Origin: Candidatus Sabulitectum sp.
GTDB lineage: Bacteria > Fermentibacterota > Fermentibacteria > Fermentibacterales > JCC-6
Assembly (NCBI GenBank): GCA_029934845.1
Contig: JAOZLN010000074.1
Location: forward strand, 1 to 9,413
DNA length: 9,413 nucleotides
Reading direction: 5' to 3'
The position numbers and the translations under genes were made by a program. Every line of letters begins with the position of its first letter. The stretch's first letter is position 1. The notes below the pieces were generated by a model. That model worked only from the letters and a program-made list of their open reading frames with translations. It ran no database searches and was not told where the DNA came from. This document shows, one piece after another, positions 1-5,861 of this stretch.

Positions 1-35
1 AAACAGGCGCCGCAAATGTGGAAGGTCACTGGTAA
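1..35 (+). CDS. C-terminal end of an upstream gene, probably a NifX/orange-protein-type protein
   Basis: Only the last ten codons are visible, in the frame beginning at base 3, reading TGAANVEGHW followed by TAA at 33-35. The stop shares its last base with the ATG of the next gene (TAATG), the usual sign of translational coupling. The tail resembles the end of small dinitrogenase iron-molybdenum cofactor-type proteins, which often close with an Asn-Val-x-x-His segment. The later member of that family in this window ends ENVCDH. Context (MinD ATPases with ferredoxin inserts directly downstream) agrees. The family call is inference from ten residues. Confidence 0.45.
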   Translation, partial: TGAANVEGHW

Positions 36-883
36 TGAGAATTGCCGTTGCATCCGGTAAAGGAGGAACAGGCAAAACCACGGTAGCAGTGGCACTGGCC
101 ATGGCATCATCAGAGCCTGTGGTTTATGCCGACTGTGATGTGGAAGAGCCCAACGGCAGTATTTTTCTTCGACCGGAAGTTTACAAAACAGAGAAGGTGC
201 TTGTGGAAGTGCCTGTAATTGATGAGGAGAAATGTACTTCCTGCGGAAAATGTGCGAGATTCTGCCAGTTTAATGCCCTGGTTTCACTGGGAACACCGCC
301 TCTGGTCTTTCCTGAACTCTGCCACAGTTGCGGAGGGTGTGCACTTGTCTGCCCTGAAGGTGCGATATCCTGGAAGGGTAACTCTATAGGCGAGATCACC
401 CTGGGAAAGGCTGACGGGGGCAGAATCTCTGTTGTGCAGGGTAAACTTGATGTTGGAGGTGTTCTTGCTCCTCCTGTTATCCGGCAGGTAAAATCTTACA
501 TACCCCTCGATGGTTTCTCTGTGACCGATTGCCCACCTGGAACATCATGTCCGGTGATCGAAGCCATTGGAGAATCAGACTATGTTCTTCTTGTTACAGA
601 AGCCACTCCATTCGGTCTGCATGACCTTAAGCTGGCAGTAGAGACTGTTCGAGAACTGGCAGTGCCGTTTTCTGTAATAATCAACAGGTTCGACGAAGGA
701 GACAGCGGGGTGGAAGACTACTGTAACAGTGAGAATATTCACATTATGGTCAGGATTCCCCACAGAAGGGCTATGGCAGAAACCTATTCCAGAGGGGGAA
801 CCCTGCTGGACGGAATTCCTGAGATGCGTGAGGTATTCGAAGACATTCCCCGGATCATTGAGAGGGGGATTAAGGGAAAATGA
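35..883 (+). CDS. MinD/Mrp-type P-loop ATPase with inserted two-cluster ferredoxin domain (first copy)
   Basis: A 282-residue cytoplasmic ATPase of the deviant Walker A (SIMIBI) class. The P-loop lies at residues 7-16 with signature Lys9 and Lys14, followed by a Walker A' Asp-Cys-Asp segment at 33-35. Two CxxCxxCxxxC motifs (C67, C70, C73, C77 and C96, C99, C102, C106) form a bacterial-type 2[4Fe-4S] ferredoxin inserted in the ATPase fold. The switch region DCPPGTSCP at 165-173 carries two further cysteines. Proteins of this kind occur in pairs in anaerobes, for example in the orange-protein complex of Desulfovibrio, and are thought to dimerise and couple ATP use to Fe-S or Mo-S cluster handling; the exact reaction is unknown. 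A GGAAGGT Shine-Dalgarno sits about 10 bases upstream. The start overlaps the previous stop, and the TGA stop overlaps the next start (ATGA). Confidence 0.93.
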   Translation: MRIAVASGKGGTGKTTVAVALAMASSEPVVYADCDVEEPNGSIFLRPEVYKTEKVLVEVPVIDEEKCTSCGKCARFCQFNALVSLGTPPLVFPELCHSCGGCALVCPEGAISWKGNSIGEITLGKADGGRISVVQGKLDVGGVLAPPVIRQVKSYIPLDGFSVTDCPPGTSCPVIEAIGESDYVLLVTEATPFGLHDLKLAVETVRELAVPFSVIINRFDEGDSGVEDYCNSENIHIMVRIPHRRAMAETYSRGGTLLDGIPEMREVFEDIPRIIERGIKGK

Positions 884-1752
884 AGGAAATAGTAGTAATC
901 AGCGGTAAGGGCGGAACTGGGAAAACAAGTATCACCGGTTGTTTTGCTGCTCTGGCAGAAAATGCAATTCTGGCGGATTGTGATGTGGATGCTGCCGATC
1001 TGCACATGCTGCTTGCCCCGGAGATAATAGTCAGAAATGATTTTGTCAGTGGTCATGAAGCTGTGGTAAGGGAAGAGGATTGCACCGGTTGCGGCATCTG
1101 TAGGCAGAACTGCAAGTTTGATGCAATAAAAGTTACTTCTGAAGGCAAGTGCAGGGTGAATCCTTTCAGTTGCGAGGGCTGTATGGTCTGTGTTGAGGTA
1201 TGCCCGGTGAAAGCAATTGACTTCCCCTCCAGCCTATGCGGAGAATGGTATTTCTCTCATACAAGATTTGGTCCTATGGTTCATGCCAGACTGGGAATTG
1301 CCCAGGAGAATTCCGGTAAACTTGTAAGCACCGTAAGAAGGGAAGCTGCAGCAAAAGCGGAAGAACTGAACAAAGATCTGCTTATTGTTGACGGTCCTCC
1401 CGGAATTGGATGCCCGGTTATTGCTTCTATAACAGGAGCTTCGCTTCTGGTGGTGGTGACAGAGCCAACCATTTCCGGTAAACATGACATGGAAAGGGTT
1501 CTTCAACTGGCGAAGCATTTTTCTGTGCCTGCACTGGTTATTGTGAACAAGTGGGATATCAATTCCGAAATGACTGTGGAGATAGAGAAAGAATCGTTGC
1601 TTGGCGGGGCGCACCCGATCGGCCGAATCCCTTATGATAGAGCGTTCACTGTTGCACAGATAAATGGAAGAACACTGGTTGAAGACACAACCGGTGAAAT
1701 TGTTGAGAACATAACTACTATCTGGGAGAAAGTATGCCGGAAACTAAAGTAA
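880..1752 (+). CDS. MinD/Mrp-type P-loop ATPase with inserted two-cluster ferredoxin domain (second copy)
   Basis: A 290-residue paralogue of the preceding gene with the same layout. The deviant Walker A is SGKGGTGKTS at residues 8-17 (Lys10 and Lys15), and Asp-Cys-Asp lies at 33-35. A 2[4Fe-4S] ferredoxin insert has C68, C71, C74, C78 and C98, C101, C104, C108. A Walker B/switch segment DGPPGIGCP starts at Asp171, and C178 lies in the same place as an extra Cys of the first copy. Two adjacent, diverged copies suggest a heterodimer, in which Fe-S clusters at the interface could respond to nucleotide state; this is inferred from MinD-type dimers. The ATG overlaps the upstream stop by 4 nt, with a GGGGGATTAAGGG purine tract in front acting as ribosome-binding region. 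The last 19 nt overlap the following mrp-like gene, so all three are probably co-translated. Confidence 0.93.
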   Translation: MKEIVVISGKGGTGKTSITGCFAALAENAILADCDVDAADLHMLLAPEIIVRNDFVSGHEAVVREEDCTGCGICRQNCKFDAIKVTSEGKCRVNPFSCEGCMVCVEVCPVKAIDFPSSLCGEWYFSHTRFGPMVHARLGIAQENSGKLVSTVRREAAAKAEELNKDLLIVDGPPGIGCPVIASITGASLLVVVTEPTISGKHDMERVLQLAKHFSVPALVIVNKWDINSEMTVEIEKESLLGGAHPIGRIPYDRAFTVAQINGRTLVEDTTGEIVENITTIWEKVCRKLK

Positions 1753-2642
1753 CGGAAGACCAGAGCTGTGGGGGAAACTGTGATTCGTGTGCAGTAAGCT
1801 CCTGCGATGCCAGCGAACAGAGACCTGGCGAAAGCGCTGATGATTTTGCCAAGCGTCAGCAGCTTACTAAACGGATGCTGGGAATCAAGCACAAGATCGT
1901 TGTTCTTTCAGGTAAAGGCGGAGTGGGTAAAAGTACCATTGCCGTGAACCTGGCTGTTTCACTGTCTCTTGCCGGAAAGAAAGTTGGTCTACTGGATGTT
2001 GACATTCACGGTCCTTCTATTCCCACCATGCTTAACCTTGAGGGTGCTAGAGCGCAGGCCAGTGGCAACAGCATTCTTCCTGTTGAAATGGCTGGTTTGA
2101 AAGTAATGTCTCTTGGTTTTCTGCTGGAGAACAAAGACAGTGCTATTATCTGGCGTGGACCCATGAAGATGGGTGTTATTGAACAGCTTCTGCGGGATGT
2201 CGACTGGGGAAACCTGGACTACATGATAATTGATTCCCCTCCTGGAACAGGTGATGAACCCCTCTCTGTTGTTCAGCTTATCGGCAAGCTGGATGGAGCG
2301 GTCATGGTTACTACTCCGCAGGATGTGGCAGCAGCAGATGTTAGAAAATCACTTGACTTCTGCCGTCAGTTGAACCTGCCGGTTATTGGAATAGTGGAAA
2401 ATATGAGTGGCTTTATCTGTCCTGATTGCGGCAAAGAAACTGCTATTTTTGCCGGTAATAACGGCGAGACCATGGCACAGGCTGCAGGTGTTCCTTTTCT
2501 AGGAAAAATTCCCATTGATCCGGCTGTTGGCAAAGCCTGCGACGCTGGAGCACCGTTCGTATATCACTACAGCAAAACTGAGACAGCAAAGAGATTTGAG
2601 AGTGTGATCAAACAAATTCTTGAAAGAGAAGAAACAGACTAG
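1734..2642 (+). CDS. mrp: Mrp/Nbp35/ApbC-type iron-sulfur cluster carrier ATPase
   Basis: A 302-residue P-loop ATPase of the Mrp/Nbp35 family, cytosolic carriers that bind a [4Fe-4S] cluster at the dimer interface and pass it to target proteins. It has a deviant Walker A SGKGGVGKST at 59-68, the family hallmark DVDIHGPS at 88-95, Walker B DSPPGTGDE from Asp167, and the C-terminal bridging-cluster motif CPDC (C229, C232). It also has a cysteine-rich N-terminal extension (C12, C16, C19, C24) ahead of the ATPase domain, comparable in position to the N-terminal cluster of eukaryotic and archaeal Nbp35 though differently spaced. Plain bacterial Mrp/ApbC lacks it. The start is supported by GGGAG about 6 bases upstream of the ATG. 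In Desulfovibrio a related Mrp is fused to a NifX-like domain; here that domain is a separate gene 7 bases downstream in another frame. Confidence 0.93.
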   Translation: MPETKVTEDQSCGGNCDSCAVSSCDASEQRPGESADDFAKRQQLTKRMLGIKHKIVVLSGKGGVGKSTIAVNLAVSLSLAGKKVGLLDVDIHGPSIPTMLNLEGARAQASGNSILPVEMAGLKVMSLGFLLENKDSAIIWRGPMKMGVIEQLLRDVDWGNLDYMIIDSPPGTGDEPLSVVQLIGKLDGAVMVTTPQDVAAADVRKSLDFCRQLNLPVIGIVENMSGFICPDCGKETAIFAGNNGETMAQAAGVPFLGKIPIDPAVGKACDAGAPFVYHYSKTETAKRFESVIKQILEREETD

Positions 2643-2649
2643 GAGAAAT

Positions 2650-2982
2650 ATGCGAATCGCAATACCAATGGTAAATGGTGCCCTTTGCATGCATTTCGGA
2701 CACTGCAGCACATTTGCTCTTGTTGATGTTGAGGGCAGCAAAGTAACAGGAACCACCGAGGTAGTTCCACCACCCCATCAGCCGGGTCTTCTGCCGCCAT
2801 GGCTTGCAGAACGGGGAGCAACCCTGATAATAGCAGGTGGTATGGGTTCACGGGCACAGGCTTTGTTCATGCAGAGTGGTATTAAGGTTGTTACAGGTGC
2901 CGTTGGTACCGGGGCAAAGGAAATAGTGGAAAATTACCTTTCCGGTACCCTTGAAGCCGGAGAGAATGTTTGTGATCATTAA
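2650..2982 (+). CDS. NifX/NifB-C-terminal (orange-protein/MTH1175) family metal-cluster-binding protein
   Basis: A 110-residue single-domain protein of the dinitrogenase iron-molybdenum cofactor biosynthesis superfamily. Members with known ligands bind Fe-Mo-S, Mo-Cu-S or related clusters non-covalently; the ligand here is unknown. Visible family features are the start MRIAIPM, HFGHCSTFALVDV at residues 15-27, IIAGGMGSRA at 60-69, the late GIKVVTG segment, and an ending in NVCDH. I chose the ATG at 2650 over an in-frame ATG at 2620. The later start has AGGAG at 2641-2645 directly in front and begins at the family's beta strand, while the longer form would overlap the upstream gene and add ten charged residues. 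It is the last gene before the terminator palindrome. No nitrogenase gene is visible, so a nitrogenase role is not implied. Confidence 0.9.
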   Translation: MRIAIPMVNGALCMHFGHCSTFALVDVEGSKVTGTTEVVPPPHQPGLLPPWLAERGATLIIAGGMGSRAQALFMQSGIKVVTGAVGTGAKEIVENYLSGTLEAGENVCDH

Positions 2983-2995
2983 TCTGCAGTAATTC

Positions 2996-3035
2996 AAAAA
3001 AGAGGGGCGGCTCAATTGAGCCGCCCCTCTGTTAT
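2996..3035. terminator. Bidirectional intrinsic terminator, perfect 30-bp palindrome
   Basis: Bases 3001-3030 are an exact inverted repeat: the arm AGAGGGGCGGCTCAA is followed by its reverse complement, giving a GC-rich hairpin with a small AATT apex. On the - strand the stem is followed by six T residues (the A tract at 2996-3001), a strong intrinsic terminator for the RRM gene. On the + strand only a weak T-containing run follows (GTTATTAAT). It lies between the convergent NifX-like and RRM genes and plausibly stops both transcripts. Confidence 0.93.
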
Positions 3036-3043
3036 TAATCAGA

Positions 3044-3304
3044 TTAGTAGCGCCTTGGTCTCTCTTCGCGAGGCTTGGCTTCGTTAATCTTCAGTGCTCT
3101 TCCGTCGAGCTCAACACCGTCGCCCTGGGCGATAGCGTTTCTGGCAGCCTCTTCAGGCATTTCAACAAAACCGAATCCACGGCTGCGGCCGGTTTCTCTG
3201 TCGGTGATCACTCTTGCGTCGCTAACTTCACCGTAGCTCTCGAAAAAAGTTCTGAGTGAATCATCGTCAACGCCCCAAGAGAGGTTTCCTACGTACAGGT
3301 TCAT
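3044..3304 (-). CDS. Small single-RRM RNA-binding protein
   Basis: An 86-residue protein made almost entirely of one RNA recognition motif. RNP2 is LYVGNL at residues 3-8 and RNP1 is RGFGFVEM at 42-49, giving the aromatic RNA-contacting side chains Tyr4, Phe44 and Phe46. The four-stranded fold ends near residue 76, and a short basic tail rich in Arg, Pro and Glu follows. Such small bacterial RRM proteins are known in cyanobacteria and many environmental phyla, where some are cold-induced or stress-linked; the RNA target here is unknown. A Shine-Dalgarno AAGGGA lies about 8 bases before the ATG. The gene stands alone, converges on the palindromic terminator, and has a possible long leader from the promoter candidate near 3432-3459. 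Confidence 0.95.
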   Translation of the reverse strand: MNLYVGNLSWGVDDDSLRTFFESYGEVSDARVITDRETGRSRGFGFVEMPEEAARNAIAQGDGVELDGRALKINEAKPREERPRRY

Positions 3305-3431
3305 TAGTATCCCTTTCGTACTATGTCATCTTAAAAATTAACCGAATCTTCGCGACGACACAAAAGAAGCCCGGCGGCAGCTCATCGTTGAACTACAGGG
3401 GTAATATGCACAATAGTTTTATAATGTAAAG

Positions 3432-3459
3432 AGTATACCCTGCAACAGATGGTATTCAA
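3432..3459 (-). promoter_or_regulatory. Candidate sigma70 promoter for the RRM gene
   Basis: On the - strand TTGAAT (3454-3459) and TATACT (3432-3437) are separated by 16 bases, matching the sigma70 consensus at 4 of 6 and 5 of 6 positions. The -10 box lies about 128 bases upstream of the RRM start codon, which would leave a long untranslated leader. A second possible pair lies just inside it: TTTACA at 3425-3430 and TATTAC at 3401-3406, with an 18-base gap. The call rests on consensus matching alone, and the organism's promoter preferences are unknown. Confidence 0.35.
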
Positions 3460-3587
3460 GTAATTCAGTGTAACATTTAAGTTGAGTTTGGGTTCTGTCT
3501 GGGGAAAGTTGTACATCTCATTAGTAACCTGTAATATTCCGGTGGTATTTATAGTTCTACTAAAAAGGTATTACACGATTGGCATAA

Positions 3588-4364
3588 ATGGTAGCTTCAC
3601 TTTGCCTGATCTCAATCTCATTTCTTACAGGTCTGCATGGCCCGGACGGGCTTTATGCTTCCAGTGGCGGCATCTATCTCTGTGAGGAAACCGCTGGAAG
3701 AATTCTGTTTGTTACCTGCGAAGGGGATGTAACAGTTGTGGCTGAAGGGCTTTTTTCTCCGGAGGGCATTTGCGTAACAGAGGATGGAAGAATACTTGTA
3801 GTAGAAGACACGAAATCCGGAAGGCTTCTTGAGATCAACAACGGTTTCGTTAATGAGATTGCAGGCGATCTTTGTTGTCCGGAGGGTGTAACTGTTGATG
3901 CGTATGGCGATATCTGGTTTACAACAGGAGGAATTGAAGGCGGATGCCTGTTCACGTCGCTCTGGCGAGTTGTGAACGGTAAACCAGTTGTAGAATACTC
4001 TCTTCCTTCTGTGTTCAGCTTTTCCGACCTTGGGGCGGCAGAGGACGGAATGATATACATCTGCAGCGAATCTTCCGGCATTATTGGAGATGTGGCAGTA
4101 TTCAGATTCGATCCATCTACCTCTTCTTTGATACCGTTCGTTACAGGAGTAACTGCCTGTGAAGGAATTGGAATGACCGAGAAAGGCTTTCCCTTTTACA
4201 TAACAGGGGAAAGCGGGTCTGTTCATAAGGTGGACTCAGCAGGAAGATCAACTCTTCTGGACCACAGTTTTTCTACAATCGAAGATGTGGTTGTGCGTGG
4301 GAATCACCTGTTTGTTTCAGAAGATGGAACAGGATCAATAATTAGGCTTGAATTGAATGATTAA
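3588..4364 (+). CDS. Six-bladed beta-propeller protein (SMP-30/NHL-like), possibly exported
   Basis: A 258-residue protein built from about six repeats of the SMP-30/NHL/strictosidine-synthase-like propeller type. Repeat strands start near residues 18 (GPDGLYASSGGIYLCE), 57 (SPEGICVTEDGRILVVED), 97 (CPEGVTVDAYGDIWFT), 146 (SDLGAAEDGMIYICSE), 191 (CEGIGMTEKG) and 231 (IEDVVVRGNHLFVSED), the spacing of a full six-blade ring. No enzymatic residue set can be assigned with confidence, so lactonase activity is not claimed. The N-terminus is a short hydrophobic stretch (residues 1-15) without a basic residue, either a minimal signal peptide or blade sequence. The ATG directly follows an in-frame TAA at 3585-3587, so no earlier start exists, and no convincing Shine-Dalgarno precedes it. 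The 3' end overlaps the MATE gene by 8 nt, suggesting one transcript. Confidence 0.85.
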   Translation: MVASLCLISISFLTGLHGPDGLYASSGGIYLCEETAGRILFVTCEGDVTVVAEGLFSPEGICVTEDGRILVVEDTKSGRLLEINNGFVNEIAGDLCCPEGVTVDAYGDIWFTTGGIEGGCLFTSLWRVVNGKPVVEYSLPSVFSFSDLGAAEDGMIYICSESSGIIGDVAVFRFDPSTSSLIPFVTGVTACEGIGMTEKGFPFYITGESGSVHKVDSAGRSTLLDHSFSTIEDVVVRGNHLFVSEDGTGSIIRLELND

Positions 4365-5745
4365 ACATGCACCGGATTCCTACAGAGGGATAATCGCTAT
4401 TTCCCTGCCCATCATCGCCGGCATGGCTGGCAGAACCATCATGATGTTCTGCGACAGGCTGTTTCTTGCCCACCACAGCCAGCTTGAACTTCAGGCTTCA
4501 CTGCCTGCAGGAATTTTGAGTTTCACCCTGCTCAGTATCCTCTTCGGAACTGTCAGTTACTCCAGCACTTTTGTTTCCCAGTATTTCGGTGCTGGAGACA
4601 GGGAAGGGTGTTCGAGATCCCTGGCACAGGGTCTTTACCTTACAATGTTCTCTGCTCCTATCCTCGCCGCAATTACTATTCCCGGTTCTATGCTTCTTAA
4701 TCTTTCCGGTCATGCTCCTGAAGTGCTTGCCCTGGAGCAGACCTATTTCCGAATATTGATGCTTTCTGCGTCAGGCCCTGTGTTTACTGCTGCAGCGTCA
4801 TCTTTCTGGAATGGCAGAGGAAAGACAGTTCCAGCAATGGTTGCAGTGCTTATTGGTGCCGGAATAAATATAGTCCTTGACTATGTGATGATCTTTGGTA
4901 AACTTGGTTTCCCCGAGATGGGTATCAAAGGTGCTGCAATAGCCACCGCAATATCATCCTTTATCCCCGGAGCAATATTGACTGTTGCGGCTTACACCGG
5001 GAGAAGCGCACGGAATTACAGAACTCGTGAAAACTTCAAGTTTTCCTGGCCTTTAACAAAGAGAATTTTGAAGTTCGGGTTTCCAGCGGGTTTGCACATC
5101 TTCATGGATGTTGCCAGCTTTACCATTTTTATTTTCATAGCAGGAAGATTGGGAGTTGTGGATTTTACAGCCAACAACCTGGCTTTCAGTGTGAACAATC
5201 TGGCTTTCAATCCACTGCTTGGTTTTAGTTTTGCCACCACAGTGATCGTTGGCAGATGTATTGGAATGGGAAGTACCGATATGGCAATCAGAGCCACAAG
5301 ACGAACTCTTCTTCTTTCTCTCTGCTATTTTGTTCCACTCGCAGCAACTTTCGTTCTTTTTCCGGGGTTTTACACAAAACTTTTCTTCAGCCCTGATTCC
5401 GCGTGTACAATTGAAGAGTTGTCATCAACTGCAGGTAAGCTGCTGGCAATAGTTGCAGCCTGGGGTGTTTTTGATGCTGTCAATCTTATGTACGGCGGAG
5501 CCTTGCGAGGAGCAGGTGATACCAGGTTTGTCGTATGGGTGTCCGGTCTTCTGGGATGGCTTTTCTGGATCCCGGGTATACTCTATCTTTATGCTGTACG
5601 CCATTCCGGTATTGTTGAACTCTGGTTGTTTACCAGTTTTTACGTAGCTCTGGTCGCGCTGTTCTTTTTCTTCAGATTCAGAACAGGGAAGTGGAAGAAG
5701 ATCGATCTTCTGGGTACTGGCGGGCAATCAAATTTCGTTGACTGA
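4357..5745 (+). CDS. MATE-family multidrug/organic cation efflux transporter
   Basis: A 462-residue polytopic inner-membrane protein, close to the usual 440-470 of the MATE (NorM/DinF-type) family, which exports cationic drugs or metabolites by exchange with Na+ or H+. About twelve hydrophobic segments are visible in two related halves. Family signatures are the early FVSQYFGAGD (residues 72-81), WNGRGKT in the first half (151-157) and its pseudo-symmetric counterpart GALRGAGDTR in the second half (381-390). The C-terminus is a short basic and polar tail. The ATG lies inside the end of the propeller gene (8-nt overlap), so the two are probably co-translated. A partnership is possible, but no direct link in function can be read from the sequence. 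Substrate is not predictable. Confidence 0.95.
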   Translation: MIKHAPDSYRGIIAISLPIIAGMAGRTIMMFCDRLFLAHHSQLELQASLPAGILSFTLLSILFGTVSYSSTFVSQYFGAGDREGCSRSLAQGLYLTMFSAPILAAITIPGSMLLNLSGHAPEVLALEQTYFRILMLSASGPVFTAAASSFWNGRGKTVPAMVAVLIGAGINIVLDYVMIFGKLGFPEMGIKGAAIATAISSFIPGAILTVAAYTGRSARNYRTRENFKFSWPLTKRILKFGFPAGLHIFMDVASFTIFIFIAGRLGVVDFTANNLAFSVNNLAFNPLLGFSFATTVIVGRCIGMGSTDMAIRATRRTLLLSLCYFVPLAATFVLFPGFYTKLFFSPDSACTIEELSSTAGKLLAIVAAWGVFDAVNLMYGGALRGAGDTRFVVWVSGLLGWLFWIPGILYLYAVRHSGIVELWLFTSFYVALVALFFFFRFRTGKWKKIDLLGTGGQSNFVD

Positions 5746-5861
5746 GGAATGTCCCTGCTACCTTTACAGTTCCCTATATTTCCGGTGTGGCCCCCTGGGG
5801 AATCTTCTAACTTGCTTTTCTCTCTTCTGCTGAAGATGTTTCATAGCAAAAGGAGGGTTTC

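Noticed and set aside
2620..2649. Longer N-terminus for the NifX-like protein starting at 2620
   Set aside because: The AGGAG at 2641-2645 and the family's start MRIAIPM favour the ATG at 2650; the extra ten residues overlap the mrp gene.
3420..3425. Exact TATAAT on the + strand
   Set aside because: No acceptable -35 box 16-18 bases upstream and no extended -10 TG, so it may be only AT-rich sequence.
3509..3537. Possible + strand promoter TTGTAC - 17 bases - TAATAT for the propeller gene
   Set aside because: Only 3 of 6 and 4 of 6 consensus matches; too weak to annotate without expression data.
3482..3685. 67-codon + strand frame upstream of the propeller gene
   Set aside because: It overlaps the propeller gene in another frame, has no Shine-Dalgarno, and shows no recognisable protein features; most likely a chance frame.
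5746..5861. Promoter or terminator in the gap before the GH18 gene
   Set aside because: TTGACT at 5738-5743 has no fitting -10, and CCCCCTGGGG is too tight to form a useful hairpin; only the Shine-Dalgarno is convincing.
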